DNA of 64,000 bases from an uncultured Dokdonia sp. (GCF_947492815.1 NZ_CANLOB010000004.1:62001-126000), one strand, 5' to 3'; counted from the stretch's first letter, positions 43,784 through 53,788 are shown. A program made the numbers and translations. Notes: generated by a model from the sequence alone, not told the origin.

Positions 43784-45331
43784 ATGAGTACAATCAACAT
43801 TCTATGGGTAGATGATGAAATTGATTTATTAAAACCACATATACTTTTTTTAGAGAAAAAAAACTATGCTGTTACTAAATGTACAAGTGGTACCGAGGCA
43901 ATAGAAATTATAGATGAACAAAATTTTGATATTGTTTTTCTTGATGAAAACATGCCAGGTCTCACAGGACTTGAAACACTTAATGAAATCAAAAATAAAC
44001 GAGAAAACGTACCCGTTGTAATGATTACAAAAAGTGAAGAAGAATATATTATGGAGGAAGCCATAGGTTCTAAAATTGCCGATTATTTAATCAAACCTGT
44101 CAATCCTAATCAAATCTTACTCAGTTTAAAGAAAAATTTAGATCACAGTCGTTTAGTCTCTCAAAAAACAGCTTCCTCATATCAGCAAGAATTTAGGAAA
44201 ATCGCCATGGACCTCTCTATGGTAAATTCTTATGAAGAGTGGTCTGAATTGTATCAAAAATTGATCTACTGGGAAATGGAATTAGAAACCATAGAGGATC
44301 CTAGTATGTTTGAAATCTTGGAATCTCAAAAAACAGAAGCTAATCATCAGTTTTGCAAGTTTGTAGATAGAAATTACCCAGATTGGTTTGGATCTCATGA
44401 TGGACCTATCATGTCTCATACCTTGTTTAAAGAAAAAGTTGCTCCTGAAATAAAAAAAGGAGAACCTACCCTATTTGTTGTTATTGACAATTTGAGATAT
44501 GATCAATGGAAAGCTTTTGAACCACATCTTTCTTCATATTACAAAAAGAAAGATGAAGCTGCTTATTATAGTATTCTTCCAACAGCAACTCAATATGCAC
44601 GTAATGCTATTTTCTCAGGTTTAATGCCTAGCGAAATGAAAAAAAGGCATCCTAATTACTGGTTAGATGATACTGATGAGGGAGGGAAAAACATGCATGA
44701 AGCAGATTTTTTAAGAGAACAACTAAAGCGACTACATATAGATATTAATTGGGAATATCATAAAATCACCAATTTAAAGAATGGCAAAAAGTTAGCTGAT
44801 AACTTTAAGTCTCAGAAGAATAATGATCTTACTGTTGTTGTATATAACTTTGTCGATATGCTTTCTCATTCTAAAACAGAAATGGAAGTTATTAAAGAAC
44901 TTGCTAGTACTGATAAGTCCTATAGGTCACTTACAGAAAGCTGGTTTAAAAACTCTCCGTTATTAGATATGATACAACAAGCACAGCAAATGGGCTTTAA
45001 GTTAATTATCACAACAGATCATGGAACCATTAATGTAAAGAACCCTTCAAAAGTAATTGGAGATAAGAATACGAGTTTAAATTTACGTTATAAAACTGGC
45101 CGTAGTCTTACGTATGAGGATAAAGATGTACTCGCAGCAAAAGACCCTAGAACCATACATCTTCCTTCTATCAATATGAGTAGTTCCTTTATTTTTGCTA
45201 AAAGTGATTTGTTTTTTGCATATCCAAACAACTATAATCACTATGTGAGCTATTATAGAAATACCTACCAGCATGGAGGCGTTTCTTTAGAAGAAATGAT
45301 TATTCCAATAGCAATATTGGAACCTAGATAA
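43784..45331 (+). CDS. porX: Response regulator PorX (type IX secretion)
   Basis: 515 residues. Receiver domain (1-120) with acidic pocket D10, D11, phospho-acceptor D54 (VFLDENMPG) and K at about 104 (LIKPVNP). The C-terminal half (about 200-515) is the PglZ (alkaline phosphatase-like) domain with FVVIDNLRYDQW and TTDHGT metal-binding sites. PorX works with the sensor PorY and SigP to control type IX secretion genes. It is a strong Bacteroidota marker. Confidence 0.95.
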   Translation: MSTINILWVDDEIDLLKPHILFLEKKNYAVTKCTSGTEAIEIIDEQNFDIVFLDENMPGLTGLETLNEIKNKRENVPVVMITKSEEEYIMEEAIGSKIADYLIKPVNPNQILLSLKKNLDHSRLVSQKTASSYQQEFRKIAMDLSMVNSYEEWSELYQKLIYWEMELETIEDPSMFEILESQKTEANHQFCKFVDRNYPDWFGSHDGPIMSHTLFKEKVAPEIKKGEPTLFVVIDNLRYDQWKAFEPHLSSYYKKKDEAAYYSILPTATQYARNAIFSGLMPSEMKKRHPNYWLDDTDEGGKNMHEADFLREQLKRLHIDINWEYHKITNLKNGKKLADNFKSQKNNDLTVVVYNFVDMLSHSKTEMEVIKELASTDKSYRSLTESWFKNSPLLDMIQQAQQMGFKLIITTDHGTINVKNPSKVIGDKNTSLNLRYKTGRSLTYEDKDVLAAKDPRTIHLPSINMSSSFIFAKSDLFFAYPNNYNHYVSYYRNTYQHGGVSLEEMIIPIAILEPR

Positions 45332-45669
45332 TAAAAAAGGTAATCTTGATACGATTTTCTCTGGAAATCAATCAATGACCTTTTTTGTGTCAAATTATGG
45401 TATATAAACTACTTCGGAAAGCTTTGGAGTATTAAAATTCTTTGGCGATACCAGTAAAAATAGAGTGCTACTCTAAATTAGAGTAGTACTCTATTTTGTT
45501 TTAAACAATATCTCGACTGCGCTCGATTTGACAAACAAGTGTCAGCATCTATAAAACGTCATTCCGAATTTATTTCAACATCTCAATAAAACATAGAGTT
45601 GATTATATCCAGGAAAATCTGAAACAAGTTCAAATTGACGAAAAAGCTGCTTCTCCTTTCGGGAGAAGG
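45332..45669. other. Intergenic region with dispersed repeats
   Basis: Contains the TAGAG-N5-CTCTA double site (45457-45497) and, near 45559-45660, an imperfect inverted repeat (GTCATTCCGAATTT, TTCAAATTGAC) plus TCTCCTTTCGGGAGAAGG, both of flavobacterial dispersed-repeat type. No reading frame of substance. Confidence 0.55.
45457..45497. repeat. Double TAGAG-N5-CTCTA inverted repeat
   Basis: TAGAGTGCTACTCTA at 45461-45475 and TAGAGTAGTACTCTA at 45479-45493 sit 18 bp apart and together form a 41-bp near-perfect palindrome ending in a T-rich tract. The same pentamer pair is the putative operator at 14010-14055 and 14710-14755. It could be a terminator after porX or a regulator binding site. 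Confidence 0.6.
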
Positions 45670-47418
45670 TTAGGACAAAGGAAGCTTCTTCATAAAATAA
45701 GACACTGTAATTCCAGTAACTCTTTTAAAATGATTGGTAAAAGATCGTGTATTGGAAAAACCTACTTCACTTGCGATAGCTTCTATGGTATAAGATCGAA
45801 ACTTTTTGTCTCCTTGTAGTTTCTGTATTGCGTAATGAATACGTAAATCACTGATATAAGTAGTAAAGTTAGCTTCTTTTACCCCATTGATATATTTAGA
45901 TAAGTAAGTAGAATTGGTTTCTAATGTTTTTGATAATGATTTTAAGCTAATAGCATTTTCTAAATATCCATGTGATTTTTCAAACTGAGTTAATCCTTTT
46001 GAAATTAATGCGAGTTGTTTTTCTTCAAGATCAACACTTATTTTTTCTTTTTCAGGAATTGTTTTTTTGGTTTCAATAGAGATCTTTTGTTCTTTATATC
46101 TTTCATGGAATACTTTAAATCGTTTTTTATTGAGATAGTTCTTTCGCATATAATAGACAACGACTAGTAGCGACATTCCCAACACACCAATAATTAAGTA
46201 CTTATTTCGTTGTTCTGAACTTTTTTCTTTATGAAGTTTTAAGATCACTTCATCTTTTGCAGCTAATAATTGGGGCATTGTATATTCTTGTTCTATACGA
46301 TTACCAATTTCAATATAATTAGAAGAAATTTTCCGATCAAATCCTATGAGTTTATTGAGATATATTAATTGACTCTCTGTATCGTTGATCTCTTTATAAT
46401 AATTGATTAACAATTGATACCCCTCTCCTAGCTCTTCAAATTCATCATCGGTAATTTGATAGAGACTATCAGCTTTTTTGATGGATTGTACAGCTTCTTT
46501 TTTACGATTGAGTTTCCACAATATGAGGCCTTTCATATTTAAGGAACTACTAGTTCCATAAATATCATCTGGTTCGTTTTCTTCTAGATACTGATTTGTG
46601 TGTTGTAAAGCTTCTTGATATTGACCTTCTCTATATAAAATACCCCCTTTGAGCCCGTAATAATTGAGTTTATACCCATCTATATTATTTTGAAATCCGT
46701 ATCGATGTAAAGAATCTAAATAGATCGAAGCATTTTTGTAATCTTTTACTTCATAATATAGCTTTGTTAAAAGATATTGTGCTGAAAAATATTCATTTCT
46801 TTTTCTATTATTAGAATAGTTGAAAAATATTGAATCATATTTTGAAGAACCCATAAAAGCTAGATACTTTTTAAAAATGAGTATAGATTTTTTTTTATTT
46901 CCCCAATCTGATTTAAGCAAAATAATATTGTATTCTAATTCATAAAATAATTTAAGATTCTCTCTCTCTCTTGCATACTGAAGGGCTTTTAATAACATAT
47001 TATTTGCTTCTTTATAATTACCACTATAGTAATGATTGACAAATTTTAAACTGTATGCAAGTGCAGGTTGAATGTTATCATCATAGTTTTTTGTATAAGT
47101 AATAGCTTTATCCAAATAATCGAGCCTATAGCCTTCTAGTAATCCTAAAAAACCATAGGCTTTACCCATATGTAAAGTATCTCTTAATTTATTTGCCGTC
47201 CATAAATATGTCATTGCTACTTCATGTGCAAAAAGGCTATCAGGTTCTTTATCATAACCTGGCGCTGTTCTATTAAAATGATTTACATATACTTTATAAT
47301 CTCTATTTTTTAAAGAATCTATAGGGGTATAACCATCTAATATGGGTTCTTGAGAGTACATCGTACTTTGGGACAAAAAACATATAAAAGCAAAAACAAA
47401 AATCGATGTAAGTTTCAT
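45670..47418 (-). CDS. TPR sensor with membrane anchor and AraC-type DNA-binding domain
   Basis: 582 residues from the ATG at 47418 (MKLTSIFVFAF), which gives a good signal peptide; an ATG at 47442 adds eight. Periplasmic part of about 340 residues with TPR repeats, a transmembrane helix (about 405-422, LIIGVLGMSLLVVVYYM), and a C-terminal HTH_18 AraC domain (about 485-582). Bacteroidota regulators of this build sense periplasmic signals. Target genes are unknown; the divergent gene is tsaE. Confidence 0.85.
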   Translation of the reverse strand: MKLTSIFVFAFICFLSQSTMYSQEPILDGYTPIDSLKNRDYKVYVNHFNRTAPGYDKEPDSLFAHEVAMTYLWTANKLRDTLHMGKAYGFLGLLEGYRLDYLDKAITYTKNYDDNIQPALAYSLKFVNHYYSGNYKEANNMLLKALQYARERENLKLFYELEYNIILLKSDWGNKKKSILIFKKYLAFMGSSKYDSIFFNYSNNRKRNEYFSAQYLLTKLYYEVKDYKNASIYLDSLHRYGFQNNIDGYKLNYYGLKGGILYREGQYQEALQHTNQYLEENEPDDIYGTSSSLNMKGLILWKLNRKKEAVQSIKKADSLYQITDDEFEELGEGYQLLINYYKEINDTESQLIYLNKLIGFDRKISSNYIEIGNRIEQEYTMPQLLAAKDEVILKLHKEKSSEQRNKYLIIGVLGMSLLVVVYYMRKNYLNKKRFKVFHERYKEQKISIETKKTIPEKEKISVDLEEKQLALISKGLTQFEKSHGYLENAISLKSLSKTLETNSTYLSKYINGVKEANFTTYISDLRIHYAIQKLQGDKKFRSYTIEAIASEVGFSNTRSFTNHFKRVTGITVSYFMKKLPLS

Positions 47419-47793
47419 AAAATGAGATCTATATATGATCATTGATGATTGGAATATTTATAAAAATGACTTGAATATTTATAAATGTTCTTGTATTTAA
47501 CTTGTTGACTAAGAAGATTAATAGCAATTTTGGGATATCAAAAATACGAAGCCCTTAGGCTTTAAAATAATTAATTATTGATGAAAGTGAAAAAATGATA
47601 CAATCCCAGTTTTAAATCTTTTGTGTGGTGCAGAATCCTAAAACTGGGACCTGTATTTAATAGCATACTTTCTCTTATAGCGGTTATTTATGTTTTTCAA
47701 GTTTAATTACAGTTAAAAGGGTTTTCAATTTATGATTAGAACCTTTTTATCACATTTTCCCTATATTTAAGATCCCAAGTTGAATTATATAAA
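47419..47793. other. Intergenic region upstream of tsaE
   Basis: AT-rich. One hairpin: TCCCAGTTTTA at 47604-47614 and TAAAACTGGGA at 47639-47649 with a 24-base loop. The rest shows no reading frame or recognisable motif. Confidence 0.5.
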
Positions 47794-48201
47794 ATGGAAA
47801 TAACCTATATACTATCACAAATAGATAGTATTTCTATGCGTATTATTGAGGCCGCAAAAAGTAATGTATTACTTTTTTATGGCGAAATGGGTGTTGGAAA
47901 AACAACACTTATCACTTCTTTAGCAAAACACTTAGGCGTAACTGATAATGTCTCAAGTCCTACTTTTTCAATAGTTAACGAGTATAAGACCGAAAGTAAT
48001 AAAACTATTTATCACTTTGATGCCTATAGAATTGAGCAAGAAGAAGAAATACTAGATATTGGTTTTGAAGAATATATTGATCAAGGTGATTGGATATTTA
48101 TCGAATGGCCAGAAAAAATACGTAGTTTTATACCAAACAATAGTCAAAAAATACACATTTCAATGAATGAAATTGGCGAAAGATTAATAAAATTGATGTA
48201 G
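47794..48201 (+). CDS. tsaE: tRNA t6A synthesis ATPase TsaE
   Basis: 135 residues. Walker A GEMGVGKTT (30-38), the SSPTFSIVNEY switch segment and IFIEWPE. TsaE supports the TsaBD complex that makes N6-threonylcarbamoyladenosine in tRNA. Standard length, alone here. Confidence 0.94.
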   Translation: MEITYILSQIDSISMRIIEAAKSNVLLFYGEMGVGKTTLITSLAKHLGVTDNVSSPTFSIVNEYKTESNKTIYHFDAYRIEQEEEILDIGFEEYIDQGDWIFIEWPEKIRSFIPNNSQKIHISMNEIGERLIKLM

Positions 48202-48481
48202 ATATGTTAAAGTAATGTTAAATTTCACATCAATAGGTAGGAATATTTTGTAGGTGATTTCTTATTTTTTTTTTATTTAAAGCGATGAAAAACAAATTAG
48301 AAATCTCTTCAACGAAAAAAATGTTTTTTAAAGATACTAATTAAACTAAGTGAATATAATAGGTAATTCGTTATTTTTTAAAAAAAACGCGCGAATATAC
48401 AAAAAAAATAGAATAGCGTAACTTTTAGAGTGATTAATCATTTTTGCAGTAACAAATCATTAATATTAAACACTCACGATT

Positions 48482-48625
48482 ATGAAAGTTAAAGCTTTAC
48501 TATTAGCACTGCTTATAGCAGGTGCTACCGCACTTATGTACACTGCAACCAACGAAACTAATGCAACCCAAGCAATCGACAAAACAAAAATTAAAGCTCC
48601 TGGACAAGGCAACAACAACGCATAA
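48482..48625 (+). CDS. Small secreted peptide (47 residues)
   Basis: Begins MKVKALLLALLIAGATALMY, a secretion signal, followed by a short hydrophilic stretch (TNETNATQAIDKTKIKAPGQ, then GNNNA). The upstream sequence has TAATCATTTTTG, a -7-like element. The following membrane protein frame overlaps the 3' part of this gene in another frame, so either may be mis-started. No family recognised. Confidence 0.5.
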   Translation: MKVKALLLALLIAGATALMYTATNETNATQAIDKTKIKAPGQGNNNA

Positions 48626-49169
48626 GGAAGCCATATCTTACAAGAAAAAAGGGTTGTTTTATGGTAGTTTAATAGCTTTAGTCATTATAATATCACCTTA
48701 TTTCTTTTATTTATATGAAGGAATCCCAGACATAGATGTTTGGGATTCTCCATTTGGTACTATACATAGCAATTATTATGGTAGTGTTCAGGTGTTCATT
48801 TGGACTTTATTTAATCAAATTGTCCCACTATTTTTATTATTAATCTGGTTTTTCACCTGTAAACATTGGTGGTATCACGCTATTCTAGTCCCTATTTGTA
48901 TGATTATTGTTCAAATTTATACTATTTTGAATGATGAAATTAATATTCCTGATTCCAAAGTGCTATATATACTAGGACCTATTATTTTTTTAATGCTTAT
49001 TTTTTCTTACACTATTAGAACAAAAATATTTGATAAAATCTATGGTATTGACTTAAGTGAATTAAGTCGTGTAAGTTGGAAAGGAGAGATTCAAAAAAAA
49101 GAAGATAGTAAGGATCTTAACAATGACAATGAGGAAGATGAAGATCCTATGTATATGAGTAATGAGTAG
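48561..49169 (+). CDS. Membrane protein of unknown function
   Basis: About 202 residues if the ATG at 48561 is used. Four hydrophobic segments (about 37-58, 80-107, 113-128, 144-158) and an acidic C-terminal tail (KKEDSKDLNNDNEEDEDP). The frame overlaps the small secreted peptide gene by 65 bases, and no ATG exists between the peptide stop and the first membrane helix; a TTG there is possible. Function unknown. Confidence 0.55.
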   Translation: MQPKQSTKQKLKLLDKATTTHKEAISYKKKGLFYGSLIALVIIISPYFFYLYEGIPDIDVWDSPFGTIHSNYYGSVQVFIWTLFNQIVPLFLLLIWFFTCKHWWYHAILVPICMIIVQIYTILNDEINIPDSKVLYILGPIIFLMLIFSYTIRTKIFDKIYGIDLSELSRVSWKGEIQKKEDSKDLNNDNEEDEDPMYMSNE

Positions 49170-49239
49170 TCTTCTAAATCAGATGTCTTAAAATTACTTT
49201 TTAAATCCGTATTTTTGGGTAACAACCTTATATAAACCT

Positions 49240-50439
49240 ATGAATACACCAAATAGTCCTTTTACAAGAGCACAATTACTCCCTCAAGAAGAAACCCTTG
49301 AAATTGCTAAGAAAAAAGGAGACTTATTTATAGGAATTCCCAAAGAAGCTCATTTTCAAGAAAGACGTGTATGCCTTACACCAGATGCTGTAGCTGCACT
49401 TACTGCAAATGGACATCGTGTACTTATAGAGTCCAAAGCTGGGAAAGGAGCTCGTTACTCTGATAAGGATTATAGTGAAGCTGGCGCAGAAGTCACCAAT
49501 GATACCGCCAAGGTTTTTTCATGTCCAATGATTCTTAAAGTAGAGCCACCATCTATTGAGGAGTTAGACATGGTAAATCCACAAACCGTATTAATTTCTG
49601 CTTTACAACTAAAAACACAAACCAAAGAGTATTTTGAAAAATTAGCAAGTAAACGAATTACCGCTATTGCTTTTGAATTTATAAAAGATGATGATGGCAC
49701 CTACCCTGCTGTTAGAACGTTATCCGAAATAGCTGGTACTGCAGCTGTTCAAGTAGCTGCAGAACTAATGAGTAGTGCAGATCTCGGAACAGGAATGTTA
49801 TTAGGAAATATAAGTGGAGTTCCTCCAGCTGAAGTGGTAATTATTGGAGCTGGTACTGTAGGTGAATTTGCCGCTAGGTCTGCTATAGGCTTAGGTGCAA
49901 ACGTAAAAATATTTGACAATTCTATTACCAAGTTACGTTGCATACAAACAAACATAGGGAGACCTATGTATACCTCTACCCTTCAACCTAAAAATTTAGT
50001 CAAAGCATTAAAAAGATGTGATGTTGCTATAGGAGCTGTTCGGGGAGCAAATAGATCTCCAGTTATTGTTACTGAACCCATGATACAAGGAATGAAATCT
50101 GGTGCTGTGATTATTGATGTAAGCATTGATATGGGCGGATGCTTTGAAACTAGCGATGTTACTTCTCATGATCAACCCACATTTATAAAACATGGCGTCA
50201 CTCATTATTGTGTGCCAAATATACCTGCACGCTTCGCTAGAACTGCCTCTATATCACTAAGTAATATTTTCACACCCTATCTTCTAGATATAGGCGAAGA
50301 AGGAGGTATAGAAAATAAACTAAGATTTGACAAAGGATTGAAAAACGGTTTGTATTTTTACCACGGCGTTTTAACCAACAAGTCGGTAGCAAATTGGTTT
50401 AATTTGCATTATCGAGATATCAATCTTCTTATATTTTAA
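49240..50439 (+). CDS. ald: Alanine dehydrogenase
   Basis: 399 residues of the AlaDH/PNT family. N-terminal GIPKEAHFQERRVCLTPDAV, NAD-binding GAGTVGEFAARSA and substrate-site residues in EPPSIEEL. It catalyses the NAD-dependent deamination of alanine to pyruvate. Preceded by TATTTTTG at 49210-49217, a -7-like element. Followed directly by a membrane-anchored protein gene. Confidence 0.9.
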   Translation: MNTPNSPFTRAQLLPQEETLEIAKKKGDLFIGIPKEAHFQERRVCLTPDAVAALTANGHRVLIESKAGKGARYSDKDYSEAGAEVTNDTAKVFSCPMILKVEPPSIEELDMVNPQTVLISALQLKTQTKEYFEKLASKRITAIAFEFIKDDDGTYPAVRTLSEIAGTAAVQVAAELMSSADLGTGMLLGNISGVPPAEVVIIGAGTVGEFAARSAIGLGANVKIFDNSITKLRCIQTNIGRPMYTSTLQPKNLVKALKRCDVAIGAVRGANRSPVIVTEPMIQGMKSGAVIIDVSIDMGGCFETSDVTSHDQPTFIKHGVTHYCVPNIPARFARTASISLSNIFTPYLLDIGEEGGIENKLRFDKGLKNGLYFYHGVLTNKSVANWFNLHYRDINLLIF

Positions 50440-50442
50440 CAT

Positions 50443-50820
50443 ATGCGTTTATTACATCGAATAGGATACTATTTAGGTGGCTTTTCTTTAGGTTTAATTG
50501 TATTAGCTTTTTTCTTTAGCGGAAAAAAAACAAGTTGTGCCTACTTTCCAGAAGCACGAGTTTTAAAAAATATCAATACAAAGTCGTATACGCTTTCGCG
50601 AAAAGCGCAAGAGTCTTTAACCCAATTACAATTAGATACTGTCGCTATTAATCGCGTATTAAAACTAGGTGATGTTGACTTTGGACAAAGCCAACCAAGA
50701 AAAGAGCCTTGTGCAGAGTATATGGTATATGGCGAAGCTAAAGAAGGGCAAGAGCTTAAGCTAATTCTCGAAAATTGTGAGGACAACGTACATATCAAAG
50801 AAGTGAGTCCTTTGGAATAA
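50443..50820 (+). CDS. DUF4258-like membrane-anchored protein
   Basis: 125 residues with one N-terminal transmembrane helix (about 13-28, GGFSLGLIVLAFFF) and a soluble C-terminal part with two Cys. It resembles DUF4258 proteins that follow ald in flavobacteria. Function unknown. A dispersed palindrome copy with an extra A lies inside (TLSRK frame). Confidence 0.6.
   Translation: MRLLHRIGYYLGGFSLGLIVLAFFFSGKKTSCAYFPEARVLKNINTKSYTLSRKAQESLTQLQLDTVAINRVLKLGDVDFGQSQPRKEPCAEYMVYGEAKEGQELKLILENCEDNVHIKEVSPLE
50591..50607. repeat. Palindromic repeat inside the DUF4258-like gene
   Basis: CGCTTTCGCGAAAAGCG, the family core with one inserted A. It is read as TLSRK, the third of the three reading frames used by this element. 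Confidence 0.75.
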
Positions 50821-50846
50821 AATTAGTTTTACCAAAAAGGTATCTC

Positions 50847-52016
50847 TTATATTTTTCGGCGTTTACGTTCTGATTTGATAAGTTCTAATTCGCGATTTGT
50901 TTGTCCTGCAACAGATGTATTCTCTTCTGCTCTTCTAATTAAGTATGGCATCACATCTTTTACTGGCCCAAACGGCATGTACTTAGCTACATTATATCCC
51001 TCTGATGCAAGATTAAAACTTATATGATCACTCATTCCATATAACTGTCCAAACCAAACACGCTTATCATGTATTGCTATTGATTTTTCTTTCATAATTT
51101 CCATAGCTAACAAACAACTAGCTTCATTATGTGTTCCTAGAAATACTGAAACATCCTCTAGGTGGTCAAAAATATATTTTAGTGTATTATTAAAGTTATC
51201 ATCTGTATCACTTTTACTCGCACATATAGGTGTTTCATACTTCATTTCTTCCGCGCGCTCATTTTCTTTTTCCATATAAGCGCCTCTTACTATCTTCACT
51301 CCTATTTTAAAACCTTTTACTCTTGCATCTACATGCAGTTTTTTAAGATAATCTAATCGATCCCATCTATAACACTGTAATGTATTAAATACGATTGCTT
51401 TTTCAGTATTGTATTTAGCCATCATTTCAGCTACTAAATCATCTGCTGCATCTTGCATCCAACTTTCTTCTGCATCTATTAAAACAGCAACATCAGTCTC
51501 TTTAGCTTTTTTGCATATTTGATCAAACCTATCTACTATTTTATCCCATTCTTCCTGTTCTTCTGAAGTAAATACTTCTCCTGTTGTCTTTTTTTGCCAT
51601 ATATCAAAACGACCAACCCCAGTAGGTTTAAATACAGAAATTGGCATTGCCTCTTTTTCTTCTGCAAAATCAGTAAGCTCTACCACTTTGGTCAAACATG
51701 CATCAAATTGCTTTTCATCCTCTTTCCCTTCTACAGAGTAGTCTAATACTGAACAAACTCCAGCTTCAAATAACTTATCCATCACAGGAATACAGTCATC
51801 TTCACTTACACCACCGCAAAAATGATCAAATACCGTAGAACGAATAAGTCCTTCTACAGGGAGTTTTGCGCTCAATGCAAACTTTGTCATGGCAGTACCT
51901 ATACGCACAAGTGGTTCTTTAGAAATCATTTTAAACAGAAAATAAGCGCGTTCAAGTTCGCTATCTGATTTTAGCACAAAGGCACGTTCTGTATTGTCAA
52001 AAATTGAAGAAGACAT
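50847..52016 (-). CDS. putA: Proline dehydrogenase
   Basis: 389 residues, a single-domain enzyme lacking the P5C dehydrogenase half. TIM barrel with FAD and proline contacts (VLIDAEESWMQ, GFKIGVKIVRGAYM and the LGTHNEASC segment). Oxidises proline to pyrroline-5-carboxylate. The symbol putA is normally used for the fused enzyme; here it is used loosely. The gene is divergent from aroB. Confidence 0.92.
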   Translation of the reverse strand: MSSSIFDNTERAFVLKSDSELERAYFLFKMISKEPLVRIGTAMTKFALSAKLPVEGLIRSTVFDHFCGGVSEDDCIPVMDKLFEAGVCSVLDYSVEGKEDEKQFDACLTKVVELTDFAEEKEAMPISVFKPTGVGRFDIWQKKTTGEVFTSEEQEEWDKIVDRFDQICKKAKETDVAVLIDAEESWMQDAADDLVAEMMAKYNTEKAIVFNTLQCYRWDRLDYLKKLHVDARVKGFKIGVKIVRGAYMEKENERAEEMKYETPICASKSDTDDNFNNTLKYIFDHLEDVSVFLGTHNEASCLLAMEIMKEKSIAIHDKRVWFGQLYGMSDHISFNLASEGYNVAKYMPFGPVKDVMPYLIRRAEENTSVAGQTNRELELIKSERKRRKI

Positions 52017-52102
52017 AGTAGTTTATTTTGTGTTACAAATATAATTCAAACTGAATGTGAATTACACAAAAAGATGTAATTTGGCACCCTAAAATAAAAT
52101 CT

Positions 52103-53176
52103 ATGCAACCTATCAAAGCTTCTAGCTATGAAATTGTTTTTAATACCCCTGGTTATGAAGCGCTAAATAACCTTTTACAGACAGCTGTGTACTCAAAAAT
52201 ATTTGTGATTGTTGATAGCAATACTCATGAACACTGTCTAGCAACATTTTTAAGTTTACTACAAACTGACGTATCAATAGAAGTTATAGAAATTACTCCT
52301 GGAGAGGAAAATAAAACGATAGAAACATGTTCTGGAGTATGGGATGCATTAGCAAATCTTGATGCAGATCGAAAAGGGTTAATTATCAATTTAGGAGGTG
52401 GTGTTGTTACTGATTTGGGAGGATTTGTAGCTAGTACTTTTAAAAGAGGCATGCATTTTATTAATATCCCCACAACCCTACTCTCCATGGTAGATGCCTC
52501 TGTGGGAGGTAAAACCGGTGTAGACCTAGGAAGTTTGAAAAACTTAATTGGAGTTATCAATAATCCAGAGTTAGTGCTTATTGATACTGGATTTTTAGCA
52601 ACTCTCTCTAAAAACGAAATGCGCTCAGGTCTAGCTGAAATGTATAAGCACGGTCTCATTGCATCTGAAACCTATTGGCAACAGTTATCAGACTTAACAT
52701 CTATGACTACTGAAGATCTTAATTCACTTATCTATGATAGCGTAGTTATAAAAAATGAAGTCGTACTAAAGGATCCTACAGAAAAAAACCTTCGAAAAAC
52801 ACTAAACTACGGCCATACGTTAGGACATGCTATAGAATCGTATTGTTTGAGTCACTCTAAATTAACTACTTTATTACACGGTGAAGCAATTGCAATAGGT
52901 ATGATTTTAGAAAGTTATATTTCTACTAAATTAACTGCTTTACCACAACAGCAGTTCAAGCATATACACAAGGTCTTTTCAGAAATGTACGACACGGTCT
53001 CTTTCTCAAAAGACGATATACATCACATCATTGAGTTATTAAAACACGATAAGAAAAACACAAATGGTAAAGTTAATTTTGTGCTATTAGAATCTATAGG
53101 AAAAGGTGTGATTGATCAGGAAGTTTCAAACGAATTGATTTATGAAGCCTTTGATTTTTATGCTACAAACTCATGA
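52103..53176 (+). CDS. aroB: 3-Dehydroquinate synthase
   Basis: 357 residues. NAD-binding GGGVVTDLGGF, VGGKTGVDL, and the zinc-site ALAEMYKHG and GHTLGHAIE segments. Second step of the shikimate pathway. Frequently beside proline dehydrogenase in flavobacteria. Confidence 0.96.
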   Translation: MQPIKASSYEIVFNTPGYEALNNLLQTAVYSKIFVIVDSNTHEHCLATFLSLLQTDVSIEVIEITPGEENKTIETCSGVWDALANLDADRKGLIINLGGGVVTDLGGFVASTFKRGMHFINIPTTLLSMVDASVGGKTGVDLGSLKNLIGVINNPELVLIDTGFLATLSKNEMRSGLAEMYKHGLIASETYWQQLSDLTSMTTEDLNSLIYDSVVIKNEVVLKDPTEKNLRKTLNYGHTLGHAIESYCLSHSKLTTLLHGEAIAIGMILESYISTKLTALPQQQFKHIHKVFSEMYDTVSFSKDDIHHIIELLKHDKKNTNGKVNFVLLESIGKGVIDQEVSNELIYEAFDFYATNS

Positions 53177-53190
53177 TACATTAAGAGTTT

Positions 53191-53709
53191 TTATAGATAA
53201 CGTTCTTTAATAAGTGATACATGATGCTTCTCATGACCTACAGTTATAAAGCCTAATGCTCTTACTGACATCTTACTACCACTTCCTGTGCCTATTTCTT
53301 TTAGCATTGTATCATCAAAATTTTTAAAAAGTACGATTGTTGCGTTTCTGACAGCTTCATATTCTTCTAGTAACGATTCAATAGTTCGAGAATCAGCTTT
53401 GGAGGGAGGTATAAAATTATTTTGATCAAAACCTAAGAGATCTACGGTGTCTTTTCTTGCAAACCGCAGTGCTCTGTAAGCAAAAATACGCTCTGTATCT
53501 ATAATATGCATTAAAACCTCCTTAGGAGTCCATTTACCCACATCATATCGATAGCTTAGCTTTTCTGCAGGTATGTCTTTAAAAAAAGAAAGCACATCAT
53601 TTCTACTTTCAATAAGGATATCCACCAGCGCAACTTCTTTTTCTAATATTGCTATAAAAGGTTCGTAATATGGGTTGTATTCAGAAGCATTTAAATCAGT
53701 TGTATACAT
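53191..53709 (-). CDS. DinB family protein
   Basis: 172 residues, four-helix DinB_2 domain with the metal-type histidines in WTPKEVLMHIIDTE and the C-terminal VGHEKHHVSLIKE. Relatives act as thiol-dependent or metal-dependent transferases; function here is unknown. Convergent with aroB. Confidence 0.85.
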   Translation of the reverse strand: MYTTDLNASEYNPYYEPFIAILEKEVALVDILIESRNDVLSFFKDIPAEKLSYRYDVGKWTPKEVLMHIIDTERIFAYRALRFARKDTVDLLGFDQNNFIPPSKADSRTIESLLEEYEAVRNATIVLFKNFDDTMLKEIGTGSGSKMSVRALGFITVGHEKHHVSLIKERYL

Positions 53710-53737
53710 AGTTTTTTTTACGTAAAGGTACTAAAAA

Positions 53738-53761
53738 ACCCTCCTAGAATACTAGAAGGGT
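53738..53761 (-). terminator. Probable terminator of the Lrp-like gene
   Basis: ACCCTCCTAG / CTAGAAGGGT stem with one mismatch, followed on the minus strand by TTTTTAG. It is 27 bases after the stop codon. Confidence 0.6.
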
Positions 53762-53788
53762 AATGATACTATGATTAAAAATATACTG

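Noticed and set aside
47604..47649. Hairpin as a terminator before tsaE
   Set aside because: It lies between divergent gene starts, without T-tract; role left open instead.
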